DNA from: Anaerolineae bacterium
Lineage (GTDB): Bacteria > Chloroflexota > Anaerolineae > J102
Direction of reading: 5' to 3'
Assembly (NCBI GenBank): GCA_015493675.1
Contig: WGCR01000293.1
Coordinates: 1-11,777 of the forward strand
DNA length: 11,777 nt
Shown here: one piece after another, positions 1-6,881 of the stretch
How positions within the stretch are numbered: position 1 is the stretch's first letter
Layout of the letters: each line of letters opens with the position of its first letter
Position numbers and translations under genes: made by a program
The notes under the pieces: model-generated
Databases searched by the model: none
What the model was told of the DNA's origin: nothing
What the model saw: the letters and a program-made list of their open reading frames with translations, nothing else

Positions 1-678
1 CCACGGGCCCGAAACCAGACCCAGAGCGCCCACTGTCATGCCCCAAAAGATGGTCTTGGCAACCTTCTCAGATGCCAGCGGGCGATTGAGCAGGGTGGGC
101 GCCAGACTGAACAGCAGTCCGGCAAAAATCATGGAGAGAAATCCCCAGTTGTTGGCATGCACATGCACCTCGATGGGCGAGGCGATCTTTAGCGGGGCGC
201 TCCAGCCCAGCCAGTAGCCCGTGCCCACGATGATCCCCACCAGCAGGTAGAGCAGGCCCATGCCATAAAAGCGCCGCGGCCAATCTGTTGGCGATGACTT
301 CTCGCCACTGTTCGCAATCTGCCGCAGATGTAGCGCCAGCAGCCCCGCAGCGATGAAAACGATGGTGCCGCCAGTCAGGATCATCGCCTTGTTTACGATG
401 GGAATGCCGGCGATGAGGATGATGAGGCCCAGGTTCAGCGTTAGCCAGATGTCGAGACGGGCCTTGGGGCGGGGGACCTTGTGTCGGGCCGCCTGCAACA
501 GAGGTAAAACGCCGAAAACCGCCTGCGTGGCAAACCCCAGAGTGATAAAATGCACTCGCAGCCAGGCCATGCCGCTGTATCCAGGAATGACCCCCAAACT
601 GACCAATGCCACATCGAAAGCCATCAAAACTGCGGTAATAAGATAGAAAATGGCTGAGACAAGATAAAGATTGGGCAT
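1..678 (-). CDS. Multi-pass membrane protein, heme-copper oxidase subunit I-like (3' end cut by window edge)
   Basis: The frame stays open from an ATG at 678 down to base 1, giving 226 residues with no stop, so the C-terminus lies outside the window. The start is supported by AAGGAG six bases upstream. Hydrophobic segments lie at about residues 5-30, 40-62, 77-95, 98-118, 138-158, 176-195 and 208-225, so this is an integral membrane protein with at least seven helices. Histidines sit in or next to helices: H43 in RVHFITLG, then H172 and H174 in EVHVHANNWGF. The pattern of His followed by LGF..Q..FG and the HVHANNWGF stretch recalls subunit I-like proteins of the cbb3 oxidase/NO reductase type, where His residues bind heme. 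A Crp/Fnr regulator lies upstream on the same strand, which fits a respiratory or nitrosative-stress role. The family assignment is from memory of motifs and is uncertain; membrane location is firm. Confidence 0.75.
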   Translation of the reverse strand, partial: MPNLYLVSAIFYLITAVLMAFDVALVSLGVIPGYSGMAWLRVHFITLGFATQAVFGVLPLLQAARHKVPRPKARLDIWLTLNLGLIILIAGIPIVNKAMILTGGTIVFIAAGLLALHLRQIANSGEKSSPTDWPRRFYGMGLLYLLVGIIVGTGYWLGWSAPLKIASPIEVHVHANNWGFLSMIFAGLLFSLAPTLLNRPLASEKVAKTIFWGMTVGALGLVSGPW

Positions 679-807
679 AAAAGACTCCTTTGTGTGAATG
701 TGTTGGAAATAAACAGATAGGCTAATCAGTTTAGCAAACGTCTTCCCCGCTGTCTTCGACTTTTGTCTGTTTTCGTCGTGAAAAATTGTGGCACTTTTGG
801 ATTTCAG

Positions 808-886
808 GGGGGTGACTGCTTGTTGACCCCCGGGAGGTGGACGAAAACCGCCTGATCAAGCCAAAAACGACTCGTCCACCTCTCGG
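808..886. repeat. Two adjacent hairpins / inverted repeats
   Basis: The first hairpin pairs GGGGGT at 808-813 with ACCCCC at 826-831 around a 12-base loop. The second pairs 830-844 with 872-886: 15 positions, eleven consecutive perfect pairs (GAGGTGGACGA with TCGTCCACCTC), then one G-T wobble and three more pairs, around a 27-base loop containing TGATCA. No T-run follows on either strand, so neither looks like a normal intrinsic terminator. They could be the leader of the membrane gene, a small RNA, or remnants of a dispersed palindromic element. Confidence 0.55.
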
Positions 887-909
887 AGGTCGGGAGCCCC
901 CTGTATTCC
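878..909. repeat. Dispersed palindrome, left copy, with conserved flank
   Basis: ACCTC-tcg-GAGGT at 878-890 is a small palindrome. The 15 bases 878-892 match 11612-11626 with one mismatch. Seven bases further on, CCTGTATTCC at 900-909 is the exact reverse complement of GGAATACAGG at 11581-11590, beside the other palindrome copy. This suggests two inverted, diverged copies of one small element. The left copy overlaps the right arm of the larger hairpin at 830-886. Confidence 0.45.
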
Positions 910-954
910 TGTTGAGCCCAAATTATCTTTTGCCATCCCCGTGAGGCAGATAGA

Positions 955-1650
955 TCAGGCTATTTTTTCCTGGACGCGCTCAGCCAGTCCCGCCCGATCG
1001 AGAATGCGAATGTATTTGCGCTGCACCTCGATCAGGCCGTTCTCTTCCAACAGACGCAACGAACGCCGTAAAACATCTGGAGCCGTGCCCAGATGCGCAG
1101 CCAGCGCCGCCTGAGTGGCCCAGCGCTGGCGATGGACCATCCCGTCCTCATCGCTGGCGGCCAGCAGCCAGCGGATCAAGCGCATCTCCACCGTGTAGAG
1201 AGAGAGCTCAGTGACGAGCTGCACCAGCGCCGCCAATCGTTCCGCCATGTTTTCCATGACCCGAAGCAACGCGTCCGGACGGGCGGCCAGCACCGCCCGC
1301 ACCGCTTCGCGGGGGATGAGCCAGATCTCAGTTGGCTCCATGGCGATGATAGTGGCTGGACTGGGGTGTTCAATGAGCATTCCCACCTCGTTGAATGTCT
1401 CGCTCGGGCCCAGAAAGCGCAGCACCTGCTCCCGGCCCTCGGGCGAAAAACGCACAGCCTTCACCCATCCCCGGTTGATGTGATAGAGGCTGGTCATGGC
1501 GTCACCCTCCGAGAAAATCAGGCTGCCAGCCTCGAAACGGCGCCAGCGCACCACGTTCGCCAGCGCCTGCAACACATCCTCATCGAGGCCGCGGAAATAG
1601 GGGATTGAGCGCAATTGGGTGATGATTTCAGATGAATCGATGGGGGTCAT
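955..1650 (-). CDS. Crp/Fnr-family transcriptional regulator without cysteines
   Basis: This 231-residue protein is the usual length for the Crp/Fnr family. A cyclic-nucleotide-binding-type beta-barrel spans about residues 15-125, with the family hallmarks F45-SEGD50 and GW/VKAVRFSPEGREQ around 61-75. A long dimerisation helix covers about 128-150. A C-terminal winged helix-turn-helix lies at about 172-217, with recognition helix APDVLRRSLRLLEENG (190-205). The protein contains no cysteine, so it cannot carry the Fnr 4Fe-4S cluster. The E-x-x-S-R recognition signature of Fnr is also absent. The effector is therefore unknown; heme/NO sensing (DNR-like) or a small ligand are options. The ATG at 1650 fits the family N-terminus, but no strong Shine-Dalgarno precedes it. 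It is divergent from the exported hydrolase genes and upstream of the membrane protein gene on its own strand, so either may be its target. Confidence 0.92.
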   Translation of the reverse strand: MTPIDSSEIITQLRSIPYFRGLDEDVLQALANVVRWRRFEAGSLIFSEGDAMTSLYHINRGWVKAVRFSPEGREQVLRFLGPSETFNEVGMLIEHPSPATIIAMEPTEIWLIPREAVRAVLAARPDALLRVMENMAERLAALVQLVTELSLYTVEMRLIRWLLAASDEDGMVHRQRWATQAALAAHLGTAPDVLRRSLRLLEENGLIEVQRKYIRILDRAGLAERVQEKIA

Positions 1651-1670
1651 ACTTCGGATTTCAGACGTTG

Positions 1671-1708
1671 CATAGTTTTTTCAGACACTGCAAATAGTGT
1701 ACACTATG
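1671..1708. promoter_or_regulatory. Nested dyads in divergent promoter region (candidate operator)
   Basis: The 105-bp spacer between the divergent starts contains a 14-bp perfect palindrome, ATAGTGTACACTAT (1694-1707). An overlapping dyad, ACACT-N6-AGTGT (1685-1700), has the 5-6-5 geometry used by Crp/Fnr proteins. An outer pair, CATAGT (1671-1676) and ACTATG (1703-1708), encloses it. The palindrome lies 43 bases from the regulator start and 48 bases from the hydrolase start, so a bound protein could control both. TACACT inside it can be read as a weak -10 in either direction. Binding by the neighbouring Crp/Fnr protein is an inference. Confidence 0.5.
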
Positions 1709-1755
1709 AGCGCCACATTCACACACATTGTTCACAAACGAAAGGAGATTGCACC

Positions 1756-4380
1756 GTGCGCCATCGCGCCCTGTTTTTTCTGTTGATCCTGGGAGCTTTC
1801 GTCGCCCTGGCCCGGCCAGCCTGCGTTCTCGCCCAGGATGCCGAAATCATATCGCCGCCGCCCGGCAGCGCGCTGGTCGGCGATGTGGCGACCTTCACAT
1901 GGAACGACGTGGGGGCGGATCAATATGCGCTGGATGTCGGCTCCAGCCAGGGGGGCGTGGACATTTATTCGCAAAACCTGGGACAGGCCACTCGCGTCAC
2001 CGTCTCGGGCCTGCCGGTCGATGGTCGCACGCTCTATGTGCGTCTGTGGACGGTGCGGGGAGAGCAATGGAATTACACAGATTACGTCTACACCGCAGCC
2101 TCGAACAATGACGGAACGCCCCCCTCTCCGCTCCCGCGGCTGCATGTGCAGGCGGAGGATTTCGTAGACGAGCAGGGACGCGTGTTTCGATGCTGGGGCG
2201 TCAATGTGGTCGCATTTTATCCCGATGACCAGACCGCCCGGAATTTCGCCGCAGCCCTGGCGGAGCGAGGCGTCAACTGCGTGCGTTGGCATCACATGCT
2301 GCGGCCCAGCATGGATTGGATCACCAAAAGCGATATCGTGGCCCTGAACACCTACGAAGGTTTGGAGTTCTACGACCAGGACGATCCCCGGGCCCGTCCC
2401 TGTCCCGATTCCGACAACGTGGACATCGTCTCCCCCGACTTCACTTCCCGGGTTCCCGATGCCGAGGCCTGGCGGCGTTTCGACTATCTCAACGCCCAAT
2501 TGCAAAAACGCGGCGTCTACATCATGTTGAGCGCCCACTGGACCCGGGATTACGGCGTCGACGACGCGGATGCGCCGCCCTTCGATGAGCGTTCGCCCGA
2601 CCGCGAAGCCTGGCGACAGGCCATTGCTGATCTCCAACATCGCTCCTATTGCTGGGGATATGGCAGCATTATCGATCTGCAAAAAATGCTGCCAGCCTTC
2701 GATCCCCGGGCACAGGCGCTGGAAAAGGAATTTCTCACGACCCTGCTCACCCACGTCAACCCCTACACCGGCGTCGCCTACAAGGATAGCTCCCAGGTGC
2801 TGACCCTGGAGGTCGTCAACGAATTTTCCTCCATCTACACCATCATCAACGGCAATCGTTTTTATGATGATCGCTGGACGCAGGGGTTTCCGGGGCTGCG
2901 ATATTTTCAGGATGAGCTCAACGCCCGTTGGCGGGATTTCCTCGCGGAGCGAGACTATGACTATTTCGATCTCTACCTGGAGCAAGAGAGCGCCATCCCT
3001 TACGAAACCCGCGAAAAACTGCGAGTTGCGTTCTTGTATCAGTTGGATCAGGCTTATTACGAGGCGATGAGGGCGCATATTGCGGCCCTGGGCGGCCAGA
3101 TTCCTGTCACATTCTCCACCCTGTGGCGCAGCGAGCCCGACGCCCGCCGGATTGCCGCCGACGCGACCCTCTCTCACAGCGAAAACCACATCTACGCCAA
3201 CCCGGCGGTGGTGGAGCCTTTCCTGGATCATCCCAATGAGGACGGCGCATTCTTTCGCGATCCCGCCAATCCCAAAGAGGATTTTCTCTACGGGTTGGCG
3301 GTGGAGCAGCAGATCAAGGACAAGCCGCACATCGTGGGCGAGATCAACATCGCGGCGGGTGTGGGCGGCCCCTTCACCGATTTGCTCAAGACCCGTTTTC
3401 ACAAGCGCACCATGCAATTGCTGGCGGCCGCGGCGTATGGCAGCCTGCAAAATTGGGCGGGAATCGTGTGGTTCGCCTGGAATCATGGCGATGCTGCGGT
3501 GGGAGCGGATGGCTGGGGCGTGAACGAGCGCATTCCCCAGGATATGAACGAGATGTCGGATCAGCAGGTGGTGGGCGGCAATCTCATCGAGGATGCCGTG
3601 ACTTTGGATCATCTGCGCACCGCGGGGCTCATCTTCAAAAAGGGCTTGGCCGCGCGCTCGCGCCATCCCATCATCCTGTATGTGGAAGACGAGCCAGATG
3701 ATCCGCTCTCGAAATACGTGTATGGCTATCCGGTGCGCCCCAAACTGCTGCCCAAACCGGGCTGGCAGAATGTCTCCGAAATCCGCAAGACGTATGGCCC
3801 GCCGCCCGCGGGGTATGATCAGGAGCGCCAGGCGCACATGCAGCAAGAGCCCGCCAACCCGATTCGCTCCGATACGGGGGAGATCACAAAAGACATCGAC
3901 CGCAAGCAACTGACCCTGCACGCGCCCCAGGCCGAGGCGTTTTCCGGCTATCTGGACGCACAACCTCCCGCGGGCCTGAAGGCGCTGCACATCGCCCAAA
4001 CCCGGGGCTTCGCCACCGTCATCCTGGCGGCCGAGGATGATCGGGCGTTGTCGCAAAGCCGCCAGCTCCTCATCAGCCGCACCTATGTGGCGGGCGTCAC
4101 CTCGCCCGACGATATGGCCCGGGGCCGCGACGCGGACGGGCCGGACATCATTCTGACCGGATTGCGCCAGCCCGCGGGCGACGAAGCATGGCGCATTCGC
4201 TTCACCCGCCCCCGCCAGAAATACGCCGACAGTGATCCCCAGCTCCTGACCATGCAGGATGGGCGACTGGCGCTGCCCGCCGGCGATTGGCGAGAGGCCG
4301 AGCTTCTCCTTCCGGGCGATGCTCCCGCTCCCACGCCCGCGAAAAAGCCGCTTTATCTTCCTGTCATCTATCACCACTGA
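1756..4380 (+). CDS. Exported clan GH-A (GH5-like) glycoside hydrolase with N-terminal Ig/Fn3-like module
   Basis: The GTG start at 1756 is preceded by AAAGGAGAT and gives 874 residues opening with a signal peptide; cleavage is likely after VLA26. Residues 30-115 form an Ig/Fn3-like module with SPPPGSAL, TFTW and the repeated-family phrase LYVRLW. The catalytic domain runs from about 127 to 640. R177 (NCVRW), H261 (SAHW), N355-E356 (EVVNE, acid/base), H478 and Y480 (ENHIY), E529 (IVGE, nucleophile) and W575 (VWFAW) match the conserved GH-A/GH5 set, so it is probably an active retaining glycosidase. Substrate cannot be told. A C-terminal beta-rich region (about 710-855) leads through a PAPTPAKK linker to the terminal LYLPVIYHH, a possible sorting signal. 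The propeller gene follows after 32 bases, indicating an operon. GH5 membership of a specific subfamily is not claimed. Confidence 0.85.
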   Translation: MRHRALFFLLILGAFVALARPACVLAQDAEIISPPPGSALVGDVATFTWNDVGADQYALDVGSSQGGVDIYSQNLGQATRVTVSGLPVDGRTLYVRLWTVRGEQWNYTDYVYTAASNNDGTPPSPLPRLHVQAEDFVDEQGRVFRCWGVNVVAFYPDDQTARNFAAALAERGVNCVRWHHMLRPSMDWITKSDIVALNTYEGLEFYDQDDPRARPCPDSDNVDIVSPDFTSRVPDAEAWRRFDYLNAQLQKRGVYIMLSAHWTRDYGVDDADAPPFDERSPDREAWRQAIADLQHRSYCWGYGSIIDLQKMLPAFDPRAQALEKEFLTTLLTHVNPYTGVAYKDSSQVLTLEVVNEFSSIYTIINGNRFYDDRWTQGFPGLRYFQDELNARWRDFLAERDYDYFDLYLEQESAIPYETREKLRVAFLYQLDQAYYEAMRAHIAALGGQIPVTFSTLWRSEPDARRIAADATLSHSENHIYANPAVVEPFLDHPNEDGAFFRDPANPKEDFLYGLAVEQQIKDKPHIVGEINIAAGVGGPFTDLLKTRFHKRTMQLLAAAAYGSLQNWAGIVWFAWNHGDAAVGADGWGVNERIPQDMNEMSDQQVVGGNLIEDAVTLDHLRTAGLIFKKGLAARSRHPIILYVEDEPDDPLSKYVYGYPVRPKLLPKPGWQNVSEIRKTYGPPPAGYDQERQAHMQQEPANPIRSDTGEITKDIDRKQLTLHAPQAEAFSGYLDAQPPAGLKALHIAQTRGFATVILAAEDDRALSQSRQLLISRTYVAGVTSPDDMARGRDADGPDIILTGLRQPAGDEAWRIRFTRPRQKYADSDPQLLTMQDGRLALPAGDWREAELLLPGDAPAPTPAKKPLYLPVIYHH

Positions 4381-4412
4381 CGCCCAAAGGGCGCGTTCAC
4401 CCCTTTCTGAAC

Positions 4413-6641
4413 ATGTCTCGATTGATTTTCCTTCTGCTCCTTCTCTCTCTCGGCGCAGGAATGCAGCCCCATGCACCGACTGCCTTCCCCACGCCCGCGC
4501 TCGCCCGCGCTGCGACCCTTTCACCCTGGCAGCGTTCCAACCCCGGCGCGGGCGGCTGGTTCGCTACCGCCAAAGCGGGCCCCGATGGCATGATCCTGGC
4601 CGCCAGCGATCTCAGCGGCTTCTATCGCTCGCAAGATCGCGGCGCAAGCTGGGATGTCATCGGCGCGGCCCAGGGATTGAAGACCACTCACGCCAGCGGC
4701 ATCGGCTTTCATCCCACCGATCCCGACATCATCCTGCTGGGGACAGAAGAAGGCATTTACTTCAGCGACAACCGCGGGGACAGCGTGCAACAGGTCCTGA
4801 CCGATGGTTACATCACCGACCTGGCGCTTTCGCCCGACGACCCCAGCGTGGGTTACGCCGCCTGGCATTCGGTCTGGGACCTGGCCGATGGGCAGGTGTA
4901 CAAGACGACGGACGGGGGACGCGCCTGGTCGCGGGTCAGCGTGAATCTGCCCGGCAATCTGCGCATCCTCAAACTGATTCTCGACCCGCGCGATGCAGAC
5001 ACCCTCTACATCTTCTCGGGCGAAGGACGCTTCGCGTCGGGCCTGCGGATTGCTTTTCGCAGCACGGATGGCGGCGTGCATTGGACGCGCATCGCTTCGA
5101 GCCTGGGCAACGTCATGGATATGGCGGTTTCGCCCGACACCCCGGGCCGGGTCTATCTCACCACCTACGATTCGGACCCGGACGGGCCTGGCTATCTCTA
5201 TCGCAGCGATGACGACGGCGCAGCCTGGACGCAACTCGCCCATCGCGGAGGACGCATCTGGCTGCAACCGGACGAACTCAACACCATCCGCCTCATCGAT
5301 CCCTTCCATCAATTCCCTTGGGATGAGCGCAACGGCGTATGGGAGAGCATCGATGGCGGGGCGACCTGGACGCAGGTCAGCAAAGTGGAGGACTGGGATA
5401 CGGGCTGGACCGAAGCCTATTGGGCTTATAACTCTGACGTGCGCGCCATCGGTGATGATCTTTCCGATCCTGAATGGCTGCATATCGCCAACAGCCAGTT
5501 CATCTTCGCCACCGACGACCGGGGGCGCACCTTTTTCAACAATTACACCGATGAGATCGCTCCGGGACGGTGGCGCTCCCACGGCGTAGACAATGTGGTC
5601 ATGTTCGATCTGGCCATCAGCCCCGCGCAGCCGCAGCACATCTACCTGGGCTATTTCGACATCGGCTGCTGGCACAGCCCGGATGGCGGTCAGAGCTGGA
5701 TGAACTGCAACGACGCGGACAGCACCGGCGATTGGGAGGGCAACGGCGGCAACGTCACCACCCTGGCGACCGATCCTGTGCGCCCGGGCGTGGTGTGGAC
5801 AGCCCAGGCGCCATCCTGGGACGAACCGGGCGTCTTGTTGCGCAGCCAGGATTACGGTGAAAGCTGGGATGCGGCCTCGGGGTTGCCCCGGGCGTCGTTG
5901 CTGGGTCTCTCGGTGGATGGCGGCAGTCCTGTGGCCCGCCGCACCCTGTTTCTCACCGCCCGGGGCGACGTCTATCGCAGCGTGGATGACGGCCAGAGCT
6001 GGCGCAAGGTCTTCGATTGCGGTGGCTGCCGCTACACCGCGGTGGACGCGCGGGATGGGCGTCTGGTTTATGCCGGGGGCGAGGCGGGCCTGTGGCAATC
6101 GCAGCAGGGGGGCGAGCCTGGAACCTGGCGGGAGACGGGATTGCCGGAGATGCGCGGAGAGGTGGACGGAGCGCCGTGGGAATACGACTGGGCGGGCGTC
6201 TCCGCCATCACGCCCGATCCCCATGCCCGCGGCGTCGTGTATGTCGCCGCTTTGGGCGCGGACAAAGGGCTTTATCGCAGCAACGACGCCGGTCGCACCT
6301 GGCAAAAGTTGTGGGATGACGATTTTATGCGGGATGTGGCGGTCTCGCCTGCTGATCCCCGCATCCTCATCGCTACATCCTCCAGCGCGTTCATGGCGGG
6401 CGGTTACGAGCCCGACTCCCACGGCGTTTTGCTTTCCACCGATGGCGGAGCGACGTGGACGCAGCAGAACCTGGGCATGGCCTGGCCGCTGGCCAATCCG
6501 GTGGCGTTCAATCCGGGCAAGCCCAATATCGTCTGGGTGGGATCGCCGGGCGCGGGATTCCAGCATCGGGCTTACCAGTTCCAAACGTCATTTTTCCTCC
6601 CCTTCATCACCCACTCCCGCGTCGGCGCACCGCCCGAATGA
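4413..6641 (+). CDS. Exported Asp-box (BNR) beta-propeller protein, possibly GH74-like
   Basis: I place the start at ATG 4413 because it begins a clean signal peptide (hydrophobic core 4-14, likely cleavage after ALARA33), giving 742 residues. An in-frame ATG at 4287 lies inside the upstream gene and adds a charged, non-signal leader. No Shine-Dalgarno is visible, so translation may depend on coupling to the upstream gene, which stops at 4380. Ten canonical Asp boxes (S/T-x-D-x-G-x-S/T-W or close) start at 73, 165, 217, 265, 312, 422, 478, 523, 623 and 675, with a degenerate one near 366. They mark a tandem beta-propeller like sialidases, VPS10 proteins and GH74 xyloglucanases. D66 (SDLSGFYR) and D416 (FDIGCWHS) resemble the paired Asp motifs of the two GH74 lobes. 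It ends FFLPFITHS plus eight residues. Enzyme or non-catalytic glycan-binding propeller are both possible. Confidence 0.85.
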   Translation: MSRLIFLLLLLSLGAGMQPHAPTAFPTPALARAATLSPWQRSNPGAGGWFATAKAGPDGMILAASDLSGFYRSQDRGASWDVIGAAQGLKTTHASGIGFHPTDPDIILLGTEEGIYFSDNRGDSVQQVLTDGYITDLALSPDDPSVGYAAWHSVWDLADGQVYKTTDGGRAWSRVSVNLPGNLRILKLILDPRDADTLYIFSGEGRFASGLRIAFRSTDGGVHWTRIASSLGNVMDMAVSPDTPGRVYLTTYDSDPDGPGYLYRSDDDGAAWTQLAHRGGRIWLQPDELNTIRLIDPFHQFPWDERNGVWESIDGGATWTQVSKVEDWDTGWTEAYWAYNSDVRAIGDDLSDPEWLHIANSQFIFATDDRGRTFFNNYTDEIAPGRWRSHGVDNVVMFDLAISPAQPQHIYLGYFDIGCWHSPDGGQSWMNCNDADSTGDWEGNGGNVTTLATDPVRPGVVWTAQAPSWDEPGVLLRSQDYGESWDAASGLPRASLLGLSVDGGSPVARRTLFLTARGDVYRSVDDGQSWRKVFDCGGCRYTAVDARDGRLVYAGGEAGLWQSQQGGEPGTWRETGLPEMRGEVDGAPWEYDWAGVSAITPDPHARGVVYVAALGADKGLYRSNDAGRTWQKLWDDDFMRDVAVSPADPRILIATSSSAFMAGGYEPDSHGVLLSTDGGATWTQQNLGMAWPLANPVAFNPGKPNIVWVGSPGAGFQHRAYQFQTSFFLPFITHSRVGAPPE

Positions 6642-6794
6642 CAGGCTACAAGAGGAAGATCGTCTACGACGCCTCGCCCGAGTCATCCCGGGGAGCCGGG
6701 CCTTGACGCAAGTAGAGCGCAGATGACGCAGAAAAAGCGGATATGTGCAGACAAGAACAGATGAAGTTGTGAAAAACAATAAAAATGGCCTCAA
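6642..6794. other. Intergenic region after the exported pair
   Basis: No gene is supported. A short hairpin CCCGG-ggag-CCGGG lies at 6687-6700, 46 bases after the propeller stop, but no T-run follows, so it is only a weak terminator candidate. The stretch 6717-6763 contains degenerate repeats of a GCAGAT-like hexamer (GCAGAT, GCAGAA, GCGGAT, GCAGAC, ACAGAT). The composition turns AT-rich after about 6760, approaching the next promoter. Confidence 0.4.
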
Positions 6795-6844
6795 TTCGCT
6801 ACGAAAACAACAAAATTGAATTTGTCTTGCTGCGAATATCGTAG
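6795..6844. promoter_or_regulatory. Dyad-rich operator region overlapping the lrp-pot promoter
   Basis: TTCG-cta-CGAA (6795-6805) is a perfect dyad. CTACGA (6799-6804) recurs as its complement TCGTAG (6839-6844), centred 40 bp away, about four helical turns. Between them, the AT-rich CAAAATTGAATTTG (6811-6824) is a near palindrome reminiscent of Lrp-family sites and touches the -35 box. Autoregulation by the Lrp-like product is common in the family and is inferred here. Confidence 0.4.
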
Positions 6845-6850
6845 TATACT
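6822..6850 (+). promoter_or_regulatory. Sigma70-type promoter of the lrp-potABCD operon
   Basis: TTGTCT (6822-6827) and TATACT (6845-6850) are separated by exactly 17 bp. Transcription would begin near 6857, giving a leader of about 25 bases before the ATG at 6882. This placement argues against the longer in-frame start at 6816, which would lie upstream of the transcript. Confidence 0.65.
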
Positions 6851-6881
6851 TTCCTCCACTCACTTACTCAGCGAGGAAGTT

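Larger units (their letters stand above)
679..954. other. 276-bp intergenic region between regulator and membrane protein
   Basis: No credible gene is seen here. It should hold the promoter of the leftward membrane protein gene, but I find no convincing -35/-10 pair on the minus strand. A short dyad GCTAA-tcagt-TTAGC lies at 721-735, about 43 bases upstream of the membrane gene start, and could be an operator. Two adjacent hairpins occupy 808-886 and are listed separately. Confidence 0.5.

Noticed and set aside
191..200. Ala in place of Gly in the PotC EAA loop (residue 200) as a sign of inactivation
   Set aside because: PotC proteins vary at this position and the rest of the loop is intact.
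1732..4524. A 930-codon open frame on the minus strand opposite the GH5-like gene
   Set aside because: It is antisense to a gene with signal peptide, catalytic motifs and a ribosome site. Its composition (rich in H, R, G, I, V with no recognisable domain) is typical of the mirror of a GC-rich coding strand.
4259..5212. A 317-codon plus-strand frame spanning the junction of the two exported genes
   Set aside because: Arg/His/Pro-rich shadow frame overlapping both well-supported genes; no ribosome site.
4521..6584. A 687-codon open frame on the minus strand opposite the propeller gene
   Set aside because: Same reasoning: the plus strand shows ten Asp boxes, while the antisense product has no recognisable domain.
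6687..6700. Hairpin CCCGG-ggag-CCGGG as terminator of the exported pair
   Set aside because: Only five base pairs and no following T-run; kept as a weak remark, not called as a terminator.
6851..6878. Possible hairpin TTCCTC/GAGGAA that would hide the lrp ribosome site
   Set aside because: The left arm lies before the predicted transcription start (about 6857), so it would not be in the RNA from the main promoter.
6816..6881. Longer N-terminus for the Lrp-like gene from ATG 6816
   Set aside because: It would start upstream of the -35/-10 pair (6822-6850) and adds 22 residues not expected before the Lrp DNA-binding domain; 6882 has a ribosome site.
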